This document shows, one piece after another, positions 34,101 through 46,040 of a DNA stretch of 64,000 nt. A program made the position numbers and the translations under genes. Origin of the DNA: Anaeramoeba flamelloides (taxonomy: Eukaryota; Metamonada; Anaeramoebidae); the NCBI GenBank assembly GCA_027625915.1, contig JANTQA010000032.1:7936001-8000000 (forward strand), written 5' to 3'. The notes under the pieces are model-generated. The model did not search any database, was not told where the DNA came from, and saw only the letters and a list, made by a program, of their open reading frames with translations. Each line of letters opens with the position of its first letter. Position 1 is the first letter of the stretch.

Positions 34101-34955
34101 GAATGGTAAATAGCAGAAAAATAACTTTTCAAAGCATTTTCAATTTAAAAAATAAAGAAACTTATAAAAATTATTCATATGCTCTTCAATATCAAAAATG
34201 CAAATATAATAAAATATTTTCATAGGTTCTCAGTTTTAAAAAAATCAAACAAACAGTGATTCACAAATTCGCAATTTTGAAAATATAAATTTCATAAAAA
34301 AAAAAAATAGAATAATTTAAAAAAAAAAAACAATTAAAAGATTACAATTCTAAAAAATTCAATTCAAAAAACAGTTAAGCTGGCTATTAATTTTAAAAAT
34401 TAAAATTTTTTTAAAAAATTCTCCTTTCTTATTATAGATCTACAAAACATCAATTTCTACTTTTTGACACAAAATATTTTCTATCATCCCACAATTTAAT
34501 TTAATTCAATTTAATATTTTCTGTTTTTGTTTTACAACTCTTTAAATTTTGAAAAGTCATGATTCTGTAACATTCTGTAGATAAAAATAAATTAAAAAAA
34601 AAAAATAAAAAAAAATTACCAAGATCTTGAAAATTACTAAAGACCAACACTTTGAAGTTAACACAGTCTTCTTCAAAATTGTCGTTAACATGTATTCAAC
34701 TTGAAAATCAAGTATGTATATTTGACATATTTTTCTAAATAAGTCAATGTTTTTCTGATTGCTGATTTTTTTGAAATAAATGAAAGACTATATATTAACC
34801 TGTTTTCGCACATAATTAAATACTTGGTAAATTATCTTAGAAAGGTTTTGTTAAAATACCAAACAATTTTTGTTTTTTCATTTTTTTTTTTCATAATGGT
34901 AACAATAAGGAATATAACAAAATAAGCATTAATTTCTTTTTTTTATACAAATTAT
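34101..34955. other. AT-rich stretch without recognised gene
   Basis: Only AT-rich sequence. A loose similarity of 34615-34700 to 38935-39030 suggests another old repeat. Confidence 0.4.
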
Positions 34956-34959
34956 TTCT

Positions 34960-35055
34960 TAAGAATTTGAATTTTGTGACTTAATTTGAGATTTTTTTTT
35001 TACCTTAAATTTTATTGAAAGTTTTTGTATTAAAAGTGAAATTGACTGTATTAAA
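34960..35055. mobile_element. MITE family D, right half
   Basis: TGAATTTTGTGACTTAATTT, ACCTTAAATTTTATTGAAAG and AAAGTGAAATTGACTGTATT match the right arm of 36293-36491. Confidence 0.5.
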
Positions 35056-36290
35056 CTTTTTTTATGAAAATGTATCAAATATATTCTAAATACCAATCAT
35101 TTTTAATAAAAAATCCTTGAAGATTAAAAAAAAATAAGTAGAATGATATATATCAGTAAATATATGATATATTTATGAAGTAAATATGACAAATCAATAG
35201 ATTTTTTTAATGGTTGAAGAATGAAAATTTCTAAAGAAACCTATTTATTGTAAAAAACACTATTCATTTTGAGCTTCAATTGGAGACCAAAGAAAATTCC
35301 AATAGAGATGAAAATGATTTTTCTACAATCATTTCCACAGTTTCAATAATTTAGAATAACACATTTTTATCAAGTGGCTATAGCTCTTAAAATCAAAAAA
35401 TATCTATGAAGAATGTTGAGTCAAAAAAAGAAAAAAAAATTTAAATCGAATGTGAAAAAATGATTTTAAATTTGAAATATTCAAAATTAATTTTTTCTTC
35501 TAATATCCATTCAAACCCTTTAATAAGAAGTAATTTGTCCATTATAAATGTAATTTTTTGACTTTAAAAAAGTTTAGGTATTAAATACTTCTTATTTTCT
35601 CGTTTTGTGATTCAAACAATCAAAAAAATTAAAAAACCCCCCTTTTACCAAAAATAATGTATTCATTTTTCTTATTCCATTGATTTTTGTTAAACATTTT
35701 CAGAATATTTATTATTTTAAAAAAGTTTAAAATTATTGTAGGTTTTTATTTATGGTTTATGATATATGTAATCTATGGTTTAATGAATTCAAAAAATCTT
35801 TCAATCTAAAATTATTGAACTATTTTCTTAATTGCTATTCATATTTTATGTCCTTTTGAGAACTGAAATAATTTTGTAAATAAAAATTATGAAAAAGACT
35901 ATAAAATCAAAAAAAGTCAAAATATAGTAATTTTTAAGATTTTTTGACAATTTGGGGTAAAATATTGATTATTCTATCAACCTATATGAATTAAATAATG
36001 AAAGAGTTGAAATTTAATATCTTTTTTTTTTTTTTTTTTGGCATTTATACAGATTCTATCTGATTATTTGCGTTTCTATTATTATACCTTGTATAAAATT
36101 GTGGTAATTAATGATAAAATTGAAACAAAATTTTATTTTTTGAACCTTTTCAATCAAAATTTCATAAATTTTGAATTCAAAACCTTTTTACCCACTGTTA
36201 AATTTCAAAAAATGAATTAAAAAACAATCCAAAAATCAAAAAAATAATTGTGATCATTAAGCATTATTCAATTTCCAATCGTTGAAATAT
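35056..36290. other. AT-rich stretch, one exon-like segment
   Basis: No gene is recognised. After an 18-T run and GGCATTTATACAG (to 36051) the plus strand is open for about 55 codons, starting ILSDYLRFYYYTLYKIVVIN. This resembles an acceptor plus exon but may be chance. Confidence 0.25.
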
Positions 36291-36292
36291 AC

Positions 36293-36491
36293 TACAGCCA
36301 GTTCCACTTTTAAGGTATAAACTCTCAACGAAATTTAAGGCACAAAAAAATCTCAAATTAAAGCACAAAATTTGGAATTTTTTTTTAACAACTTATTTTA
36401 CTAGAATCTGAATTTTGTGCCTTAATTTAAGATTTTTATCGTGCCTTAAATTTCGTTGAATGTTTGTGCCTTTAAAGTGGAACTGACTGTG
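36293..36491. mobile_element. MITE family D (Tc1/mariner-type ends), full copy
   Basis: It is about 199 bp, almost entirely two inverted arms. The left reads TACAGCCAGTTCCACTTTTA and the right in reverse complement CACAGTCAGTTCCACTTTAA. Both contain CAACGAAATTTAAGGCAC. The CAGT ends are Tc1/mariner-like. The arms would fold into a long hairpin. Confidence 0.75.
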
Positions 36492-36644
36492 TTTATAGAG
36501 ACTGAAAATATTTTAATTGACTTTATGGGGGTTTGGATCAAGAAATCTTTTTCTATTTATCTTTATTATTATTTGTTTTTATTTTGAAGATAAAGATAGA
36601 AACTAAAATATTTTTATTTAAATATTGAAGGAGTCATTAAGCAA

Positions 36645-36845
36645 TTACAATCGGTTCCATTTTTAAGATACAAAATTTCAAAAAAATGTAAGGCAAGGAA
36701 AAATTCCAAATCAAAAAACAATATCCAAATCCTAGTAAAATAATTTCTGTAAAAAAGAATTCATAAAAAATATACCTTAATTTGAGATTTTCTGTGCCTA
36801 AAATTCTTGTTGAAAGTTTTCACTTTTTTAAAATAGAAAACTTGA
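36645..36845. mobile_element. MITE family D, degenerate copy
   Basis: ATTACAATCGGTTCCATTTT at the left and AACTTTCAACAAGAATTTTA in reverse complement at the right follow the family D order with many changes. It lies only about 150 bp from the full copy. Confidence 0.5.
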
Positions 36846-37514
36846 GAAAAGGTTTAAAAAAGTCGTCACTTTTTTCAAACGACTATATGAGAAACCTGAA
36901 CTATTTTGATTCACAAAAATTTAAATGTGTGTGATTCTTATGGGTTATTCAGTTTTAAGCTCCCTTTTCCTAATAGCAAGTTGTTTCAAATTGGTTAAAA
37001 GGAGTTCTATGGTAACATTCTAGATTTCTTTTTTGTTCATTTCCCTCAAAATTTTATAATTGAGTTTATTTATTCTTTTTCAAAAACAGTTATATAAAAA
37101 TAAATTAAAAATCCAACACAAATAAAATAAATATTCACCATTATAATTTTTCACATGTAAATAAATATCATAAAATTATGATCAAAAAATATATCTTTTG
37201 ATAAGCATAATGAATTTTATTAAAAATAATATTTCTTGCTAATGATAAAAAAAAAATTCAAATGATAAAAATAACAAAAAAAATTATAACAATGAAAAGT
37301 TGTTAAGTCATCATTTATTTTGAAATCAAGAGTAAATTTTAATCGAAGTGATATAAAAAAATAAAGAATAATTTAAATTTTTATTGGATTTTGTAATTTT
37401 TTTTTTTTTGAATTTTTATTTAAGATCAAAGTGAACAAAGAATTTGTTAATTTTTCTATTAAAAAGATTTTGCTGTTTTGATGTAATTTTATGTTATTGT
37501 TTTGAATTTCTTGA

Positions 37515-40500
37515 TTAATCATCTTTCTTTGTTGGTTCTTCTTTCATCTGATCAATTTCATTTTTTACTTTACTTTTCAAGGTGTTCTTTATTAATAATG
37601 AGAGAAAAAAAAATAAATAGTATTTAATTTTAAAAAAAAAAAAAAATTAAGAAGATTTTGAGGTTGTTTTAAAGAAAAGTTTAGAGAATTTGTAACATTC
37701 ATTCAAAAAAAGAAAGAAATTATTAATTATTTACTGCTTTCATTAAACCTTTAATTCCGTATTTAATAGCTTCTTTTCCACCCTTTTCAACTTGTTGATC
37801 AATTTTTTTTTCATGTTTATTTAAATAAGGTAAGATGATATTCTATTCGATCAATAATATAAATATAGAAATAAAATAAATATTAGATTTTATTGACAAA
37901 AAAAGAAAAATAAAGATATATAATAATATTATGAATTAAATTTTGAAGAACAAGATTTAAGAAGATTTATATTGTAAGAATTGTTTTTGATTTTTAGAAA
38001 ATTAAAGTCGAAACAAGAAAAGTAAATATTTAAATGATTTAAATGAAGAAATAAACAAATTCAAAATTAATCAATTATAAATTTTTCAAGAATTATAGAG
38101 TTTAAAAATATTTTGATATTATTATATAATTTTAAAATGATCAATGTAAACCCCATTCCAAAAATTTCGACATAACTAGAATAGGAAAAAGGCAAAAAAA
38201 AACTAAATTTTTTGTAAATTTTTCAAAACTAAAGATTAAATCAAGGTTTAAGTAACCGAGTATTAATGTTTTTGTATGTAACCCCTTTTATCCAAATAAA
38301 AGAAAAAAATTTAAAACAAAAAAATCAAAATTTCGTATGTTCCAATTCAAAGGGTGTCTAAACATTAGTTTCTAGAAACAGCCATTAGAAGATTTTTAAA
38401 CTCAATTTAGTTTTCAAAAAATTTTGGAATTTAGTTCATTTATATAACTATTTTCTTCACAATACAATAAAATTAAAATTTTGTTTGATTTTTGGATTTA
38501 AATGCAAATAGAAAAATATGAATATTAAGGTTCTAGTCATTTACCGTGAAAAGGCACCATACTCAAGGGGTGACCTGAGACCCAAAAGGGTATTGTGAAA
38601 TAGGCCTTCTTTTGGTTGACAAAATTCAAATAACAAAAAAAAAAATTCCATAGGATCTCTTTGACAAAAAATTCAACGAAGAAAAAGAGTTCTCAATTTC
38701 AAAAAATCAAAATTTTAAAAAAAAAATTCATCTTTTCTCATTTTTTTTTTCAAAAGAGGTTAAATTTCTTTAATTTAAAACAAATTGATTTCTTGTATTT
38801 CGCAATCAATTTTATTCGATTTAGTCTGATTTGTGGTTATTTTAAACCCCTCTAAATTTCACCAAGTAAGGATTAGGTAATAGTCTTTCAATAAAAATAA
38901 CTCATTTGAAAAAAGAAAAAAAAGATAAAAAAAGTCACCAAGATCTCAAAAAGCGCCAAAGAGCGAAACTTCAAAACTGAAAAAGTTGTTTTCAGAATTG
39001 TAATTCACGACCATTCTAATTGGAAATTGAGTGTCGCCCTTTGGCGCTTTTTTCTAAAAATGTCCTCATTTTTAGTTGTTGATTTTTGGAGATCGATCAT
39101 ACATCATAGGTTGGTTGGTTTTTGATTGGTGTTAGGTCCTCAATAAAATTACTAAAAAGTTTTTTTCCATTTCAGAATAAAAAAGTTCACCGTAATGACT
39201 CAACCCTTAAAGAATAATATCACGAATGATAATTAATAAATTATTTATTTATTTGTTTTAAATGAAGGCAATTAGATAACGAACTATTACCCTTAAATGA
39301 AAGAAGTTTTTCAGTAATTCAACAATTGTGCTTAATAGATATTTTAAGTTTATGTTTTTTAGTAACTTGTACGTATTTTTTTATTATTTTATTATTTTTT
39401 GTTTTTTATTATTTTATTTATCATTTTTTGTTTTTTATTTTTTCCTGAATTAATCTTATTTGTTCACAGCATTTTCCTTTTAATTTTAATTTTTCAAGCA
39501 GAAATTATCTTTCACAAAAATCGGTAACATTTTGAAATGTGAATTCACTAAAATAAAAAATCTAAAAATTGATTTGTTACATGGTAGTTGGCAACAGTAA
39601 AAAAATTACCCACTTTCAACATTTGTTCCAATTGTTTGTGAATGTTTGTTACCAATGTGAATAAAGTTGTGAAGAAAATCGTGAAAACGTCAAGGAAAAA
39701 TTAAATTTTTAGATTGTTTAAAATACAATATTAAAACAGAGTCCGTGGTCAAAAAATATTGTTGACATTAATTTCGCAATTTAGTTGTTTTGTGAATTCA
39801 CATTTCAAAATGTTACCGATTTTTGTGAACCATTTTTAAAAAAAGGATCTCGTTACATAGGATATTGGTAATCTAAACAAAAATAAAAAAATTATTTTCC
39901 ATTTGTGATCATACTCATTGAAATAACTAAAAAATAAAATGTTTTTTCTTTTTTATTTTTCAAATTTTATTTTTCAAATTTAATTGTGAATAAAAGTGTG
40001 AATGATTCACACAAATTTGGAAATGCTGTGTTGTTTTTTAAAAAATTTTAAATAATCAGTTTTGACAAAGTTTCCAAACCACTCTGATCTCACTTTGTTA
40101 AATTCCAGACATTTCCATAACAACTACGGTATATCTTTAATTAATGTATTACAAAATGTAATAATTATTAATCAAAATGTTTTATTAAAATTAAAAATAC
40201 AAAGTATAACAATTTGTCAAAGAGACAAAGAATACATTCGTTTCAACGCTGATGTGAATTGCTTAAATTTTGTGTTGAAATCATTCCTCAACATTTCCTA
40301 GGATTAAGTTATTCACACCAGAGGTCAAACAGCGAGATATTGATGAATATGATCTGTGTTAAACTTTCAATTCAAAAAATTTAAATTCTAAAACTTCAAT
40401 CGAAAGTCATTGATTAATCAAATATTAAGCTTTTTTAAGGAAGTAAGTACATTTTACAAATTTTGAGTGCCACAGTTTCTGAGAAATCTGAATAGTTCAA

Positions 40501-43500
40501 ATTATTTCTTTAACTAAATGTATTAATAGTTTAAATGAAAATATGGAGTGGGATATATCCAAGATAATATTTTTTCATACCAATTAAAAAATGGAATTCA
40601 AAAAAATGAAAAAATTGACCAAATAAAAATAAAAAAAAATCATTTATTTCTTGATCTTATGTTTAATATTTGATTTCAATTACTTCTTCTTTATTTGGTT
40701 TTATTTTTAATTCTGAGGGGAAATATTTTTATTGAAAAAATTTTTGATATAAAAAATACTTTGTATTTCAAAAGAATTTTCCAAAATGGATTTAAAAAAT
40801 TCTAATTTTCATTTAATTCATCTAATTTTGTTTATGTTATTGAAAAAAGGATGTTTTTTAAATTCCTCTTCAGAAATAAAGATTTATTAGATGAATTCAC
40901 CTGATTTTATAATTATTTATTTTCCATTAAATGAATAACTAAAAATAATTCTGAATCTGATTGAAATTTTTTCTTTTTCTTTGTGTTGAACCTTTTGTAA
41001 CTGTTTTTTGATTCCGAGAATTCAACTCCTTTTTACTTTAATCTTTGAAACAATATTCTTTGTTTTGGGTGAGTTTGATAAAAATATTTAATTCAAGAAT
41101 TTTGAAAATAAATTTGTAAAAAACAGTTTTTTGTAAAATAATAATCAATAGAAATGGGTTCAAGGTAACTCTCTTGTTTGTTCTCATCCAAATTAAGAAG
41201 ATAAAGAATAAATATCTTTAAAAAGAAACTTTGGTTAAAATTTTTTCTCATTCAAATGTTTATGGACTATCCCTATTTTGTGCTCTATGGGGTTGTAATA
41301 CAGTGCACAATATAACATAACTCGGAAAATTTTTTCAAAAAAAAAACTATCTTTAAATTTTGTATTTTTGAAATACACTCACATAATAAACACTATTATA
41401 CATAAAAATTTTGAAAAAGATTTACAACTTTATAAAGAATTAATGGGAATTGAAAAAAAAATGTAAATTTTTAGTCATATTTTTTTCATTTTTAATTGTA
41501 AAATTTTTGAAATTTTTATTTGTCTTAGTGGAGAGATTATTTTGAATCTATTTTTTTTAATAATCTAAAAAGAAACATATTTTTTCAATTTTAAAATAGA
41601 ACAAAATATTTCTTTCAAAAGATATTGCTAAATTAAATTGAAAAAATGATTTTTTTTTTCTATTTTTGGAATATTTTTGATCATTTTATTTTTTAATCAT
41701 GTTTGAGTTTTAATATGGGTATGTTATAAATTGGAGAAAATTGGCAACGACGAAATTTGGCAAATTGAACTTTTATTTTTAAAGTTAATTTTCAAGCAAT
41801 TTATTTTATTGTTTAGTTGTTTATTTTAGATATATCTATTGTTTAAATGAAATAAATTGATTGAAAAATTAACTTTAAAAATAAAAGTTCAATTTGCCAA
41901 ATTTCGCCGTTGCTGATTTTCGCCAAATTCAATATTTCTCTTTTAATATATATTCCCTGTTTTTTTCTAAAAATTGTTCCGACATTTATTCTTTTTTTAA
42001 ACTTAATGCCATCAAAAATTAATTCATTGTAACTTTTTTTCATTAAAAAAATACCCTGAAAATAGGTGTTTTTTTCAAAAGTCGGTATTTTTGAAAAGGG
42101 GGATATTCAAATCTTAATTAGTTTAATAGCTTTCTTTTCTTAATTACATAAAATTATCATAACTTTGAAAAAATAATTTATAAAAAAAGTATAACTGAAA
42201 TCCAATCTGTGGTTTTGGGTAACTTTAATTTTCAGAATTTAATTTTTGCTTGTAGTGTTATTTCTCTAGAAAAAAAAATCAATTTTTTTGACTTTAATCA
42301 CATTTTATTGAAATAAATCTAAAAATAATTTAAGAATGTAGCAGTAAAAAAAAAAAAAAAAAAAAAAAGTAATTAATTGATTATGTGTTAAAGAAAAGTC
42401 AAAATATTGACAATTTTAGCATTTTTGATGAGTTTTGAATTAATACATTTTTTTTTCAAAAAAAAAATCAATGAATTTTTTGAACAAAACAAAGGGCAAA
42501 TTTGCAATAGATTTTTTTTTTTAATATTCCTGTTGGTTTGATCGAAATTATTTTCAAGTATATTGATCACCAGAAGTAGACTATATGACAATTGAAAATA
42601 ATTTGGATAAACTCAAGTTCAATGAAATTTTCATTTTAGAACGGTTTCAGAGTAAATTTCGAATTTGGATCACAGAAAATGGTTAGTGGTTTTTCCCCAA
42701 ATTAGAAATTTCTCAAAAATAGCCTAAATTTTAAATTTGATAAAGAACTGTTGACTCAACATTCTTTTAAGTTAGTAAAGGAGTTGTTCGTCATTTAAAA
42801 GTAATACGAACAGACCGAAAATATGGATAGTCTTGAAATTGAATTAATAAAGAAAAAATTTTGTCTTTTGGTTTTTTTTTTGTCTTCAAATACAAAAATT
42901 GGGTTTGTTTAGCAAAAAAAAAAAAAAAGAAAAGGAGAAATAAAGAAAGAAAGAGAAAAAAAAATAAAAAGAAATTTTTACTTTCCAAAGAAAATGTGAT
43001 CCCTATTGAATTTAAAAAATAAGAACAAAAAAAAAGATTAACAAGAAAAAATTATTCGTAATTTAGAGTAATTCAAAAAGGATTTGATAAAAATGGAAAT
43101 TTTTTTGAAAAAGAGGCATACATCAAACCAAGGAAGTTGAAGCCAAATAAAAAAGAGGATCTTTCTATTTTTAAATGAAAAACGGTCGTTAGTTTATGGA
43201 AAGAAGCAAAAAAAAAAAAAAAAAAGCAAAGAGAAGGGACAAATAAAATAAAAAAATTATTTTGTTGTTTGAAAAGAAAAAAAAAAAAAAAAAATAAAAA
43301 AAAAAAAAAAGGGATAATTGAAGCATTTACAATTCATAATAAAAGGGAAGCCAAGAAACAACTAATAATTACAACACCAAAAAGAAAAAATAAAAAAGAA
43401 AAAATAGATGGAAAAAGGAAGAAAAAAAATAAAGTGTTTAGTTAAATGAAAAAACTAAAAAAAAAATTCCATATGGGAAAGATCTTAAAAAAAATATCAA

Positions 43501-43763
43501 ACGAATATTAGCATAGCTTTCTAAAAATGAGAAGAAACCAACAACAGTCCAATAAATTAAAAGTTCTGTATCATCGTCCTTTGTCTCGGTTTTAATTGCT
43601 TTATAAGATTTCTGTTTGTCGGTAAAAAAAAAAAAAGAAAAAAAAAACAAAAATTTTTTTATTTCAATTGTTTCAAGACTAAAGATGAAAAACTTACATA
43701 TGATGGATATAAAAAAGCAACAAATGATTGAATCATTCCTGTTAATGTTTTTCCAAGAACCAT
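37515..43763 (-). CDS. REEP5/Yop1/HVA22 (TB2/DP1) ER-shaping protein, 7 exons
   Basis: Proteins of this family sit as hairpins in ER membranes and curve tubules. No single long frame exists; I joined seven exons: 43763-43698, 43611-43503, 43361-43331, 43164-43122, 43002-42982, 37842-37735, 37586-37515. All introns are GT...AG and the phases agree, giving 149 aa, the usual size. Exon 1 encodes MVLGKTLTGMIQSFVAFLYP. Exon 2 adds SYKAIKTETKDDDTELLIYW and a hydrophobic run. Exons 3-5 add LVSWLPFYYELKILFFIWLQ and the LPWFDGSHFLWK turn. Exon 6 adds IILPYLNKHEKKID, the family's P-Y/F-L-x-K-H-E-x-x-ID motif. Exon 7 is a charged tail. Intron lengths are about 86, 141, 166, 119, 5139 and 148 nt. The matches on both sides of the 5.1 kb intron make the join likely. 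Exon 7 is the least sure: without it the frame ends KAVNN after exon 6. Confidence 0.85.
38150..38380. repeat. Dispersed repeat O-related copy
   Basis: CCCATTCCAAAAATTTCGAC and CCAAATAAAAGAAAAAAATT match the start of the copy at 14225. Confidence 0.5.
38946..39055. mobile_element. Small inverted-repeat element (GCGCCAAAG ends)
   Basis: AAAAAGCGCCAAAGAGCGAA at the left matches AAAAAGCGCCAAAGGGCGAC in reverse complement at the right. Just 110 bp; no coding. Confidence 0.55.
39511..39829. mobile_element. MITE with 38 bp perfect inverted ends
   Basis: TTCACAAAAATCGGTAACAT continuing through TTGAAATGTGAATTCAC at the left recurs exactly as reverse complement at 39792-39829. The interior of ~240 bp has no frame. 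Confidence 0.75.
40436..40835. repeat. Dispersed repeat L, copy 1
   Basis: It aligns in the same orientation with 63157-63540: GGAAGTAAGTACATTTT / GGGGGTAAGTGCATTTT, GAGTGCC, GGATATATCC / GGAATATATCC, TTTTCATACCAATTAAAAAA, and TTTCAAAAGAATTTTCCAAA. Confidence 0.65.
41731..41926. mobile_element. 196 bp foldback element
   Basis: It consists mostly of two inverted arms of about 85 bp (GACGAAATTTGGCAAATTGA at the left; GGCGAAATTTGGCAAATTGA in reverse complement at the right) around a ~25 bp loop. The transcript of the surrounding intron would form a strong hairpin here. Confidence 0.75.
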
Positions 43764-44619
43764 TTTCGTAAAATTTTTTTGTTAAGAGTTTATTAAAATA
43801 ATAAAATGCTCAAAAAATAAAAATGAATTCTCCAACAAGTTTGAACTTTGTTTTTGAATTCTATTTTGGGTTTGGTAGGTTGATTTTCCAAAGGAAGGGT
43901 TTTTTGGTTTTTAAGATTTTTTTCCAATTACCAATAAGTTACTTGTCTTTTTTAAGGTGAAAGTTTTATCTCTCCAACAAGATCCACAGTATATGTTTTT
44001 AATTTATTAGTTTTGATTTTAGGTTCAGTGACTTTGAATACAGTATAAGTGTAAAATTTTGTTTTCTTGTAAGAGTATTTACATGTCAAAATAATCTTTT
44101 TATCCAACCACTTTAAGGAGACAATAGATTCTATACAGTTTTTGACTAGAATTTACAACAACAAATAATTAACCTCCTGAGAGATATGGATAAGGTAAAT
44201 AGCTTTTTAGTTGAAAAATAATTTTTGGAAATGGAATCAAAAATTTAATAATTTTTGGACTGACTTTTCCAATTAAAAACCTACCACAATGTGGTGTATC
44301 ATAGATTTCTTAGACCGTAGCCAAGGTAAAGGAACATTTTTTATTTTGTTGCAATTTTGAAGAGGATCAGAAAATACTATTTTTACTTTGATTGTAACTC
44401 ATTGGCTTTTATTATTTAAAGTACTTCATTCATTAGATTTATTAATTTTTTTTTTCAAAGTATCAAAGAAATTGCCACAGTTGAATTTTTGGTTGAATTG
44501 ATTAAAATAGTGTTTCAGATGTTGTGTGAATTACCTTTTATCCTTATCTCAACTTTCTAGTTTGGCATTGAATTTTTTTAATTTGACTTTTTTTCATCAT
44601 TTTTCAATTTTTTTTAATC
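43764..44619. other. AT-rich stretch upstream of REEP-like gene
   Basis: No gene or repeat copy recognised. Confidence 0.5.
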
Positions 44620-44940
44620 ATGACAACAAAAAACAATAAGAAAGATTTCTTTTTCAGTGGCCTTTGTGATAAATGGATTTTGTTTAAAAAGAACAACAAA
44701 ATTACAATTTGGAGAACCACAAAAGGAAATAAGAATTGGGATTTAATAGTTAGAAGGATTCCAAAAAATAATAATTATCCCATAAAATATCTCGTCGGGG
44801 TTTTAAAAACTTGAATTTGGTGGAATTAGAGAAGTGAATATGATTATATTCTATCAAAATTTAAACCACAGAATAGTTATAAGTTTTATTCTAAGAATAT
44901 AAAATTATCTACTGGTAAAAAAAGATCTTTTTTATAAAAA
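44620..44940 (+). pseudogene. Possible START-like domain remnant
   Basis: An ATG after a T-rich leader opens a 64-codon frame with KWILFKKNNKITIWRTTKG, WDLIVRRIPKNN and YLVGVLKT, then TGA (44812). The same frame continues past a TAG as RSEYDYILSKFKPQNSYKFY. The order W-x-L-x-K..IxIW...VL...WxxxYDYI recalls the start of START lipid-binding domains. If so it is a broken gene. The family call is weak. Confidence 0.25.
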
Positions 44941-45639
44941 AAATAAGTTGAACCAATTTTATCAATTCTTATCTCTTGTTTTTTTATTGTTTAGCATTAC
45001 TAAAAAAATTTTTTTAGAGAATCTACGATCACATGCACTAAAACAAAATACTCTCTTCTCATCTCTCTCAAATTTTTATCACACCTTAAGATGTAGCTAC
45101 CCCCTTAAAATCAATAATCAAAAAAGAATATAATTTTAGAAATAGGTGCCCAAGAGAGTTCACTCAATTTCCAATATAAATAAGTGTGGCTATAAATTTG
45201 AATACAGCTATGCAAGGTTGGAAGTGTAAATCATTGGCTCTTTTTGAGATCTCTAAGATTTTATATATATATCTTTTTTTCCTTATTCGAGTTTGTTTTT
45301 TTTTCTCTCAAGAATCTTACAAAATTCTTACTTTACCAAAGTTTTGATGATTGTTATAAAACAATCAAAAATGATTTTGAATCAAATTAAATTGTTTCTT
45401 ATTTTTGGAAATAGTCATTTTCAAGATAAGAAATTTAAGGTTGACTATCCCTGAAATGGGAAAATAGATTATCTTGTATTGGGCTTCGAGAGTTGGTTAT
45501 TTTGGTTCTTAGTTGATCAATCTTCAACTTGTTATGAATTTTGTTTTTTTTTCCAAAAATCTGAATTTATGAATGTAAGACTAATATGAACGAGAGGTAA
45601 GTTATAAAAAAATTCATTCTAAGCAAAAGATCCTTCAAG
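44941..45639. other. AT-rich stretch with short dispersed repeat
   Basis: No gene is recognised. 45545-45620, with TGAATGTAAGACTAATATGA, resembles 58600-58660 (GTGAGTGTAAGACTAATATA), indicating a small dispersed repeat. Confidence 0.45.
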
Positions 45640-46040
45640 TGTCTTATAGTGGTGTAATTCCTCTATTTTCTTGAGGTTTACGGTAAAATATTTATGAAGT
45701 GTTCTAGGTTTTTTTTAATTTTTTGAATAAATCGAAAATTTTCATAAATTTTAGGTTTTGTTCAAAAAGTAAAAAAAAACCAATGAAAATACATTATTTT
45801 TCCTAATACATAGAAAAATAAAGAAAAACTAAATAGTGATTTTCCAGAATTCAAAATAACAGAGTAAAAATCAAATTATTTTTATTCTTTTTTTTTTCAA
45901 AATAGGGAAAACTTACGGAAAGTGCCCTATCTTTTTTTACTTTTTGGAATAAACCGAAAATTTAAAGAAAATTTTTATTTATTTTAATAATTAAAAAAAA
46001 CCTAACGGAAGTGTCCTTTAAGTACCGTAAAGTGGCTGGG
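45640..46040. mobile_element. Inverted-repeat element family C, copy C2
   Basis: TATTTATGAAGTGTTCTAGG, TTGAATAAATCGAAAATTTT and the right-hand GGAAAGTGCCCTATCTTTTT follow the pattern of C1 (20234-20855) with rearranged inner units. Confidence 0.5.

Larger units (their letters stand above)
37843..42981 (-). other. 5.1 kb intron 5 of the REEP/Yop1-like gene
   Basis: The donor GTAAAA follows CTTTGGAAA; the acceptor GATCGAATAG precedes AATATCATC. It holds several small inverted-repeat elements (38946-39055, 39511-39829, 41731-41926), dispersed repeats (38150-38380, 40436-40835) and a poly-A run at 42345-42368. The 79-codon frame at 40062 and the 65-codon frame ending at 42791 show no family signature and are treated as noise. 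Confidence 0.75.

Noticed and set aside
40062-40301. 79-codon plus-strand frame
   Set aside because: Lies within the REEP intron on the opposite strand, next to repeat L, without motif or composition support.
42791-42883. Candidate last exon of the REEP gene (TKKKPKDKIFSLLIQF...)
   Set aside because: It has a usable acceptor, but the 37842-37735 exon carries the conserved PYLNKHEKKID motif and joins in phase, so this nearer candidate is noise.
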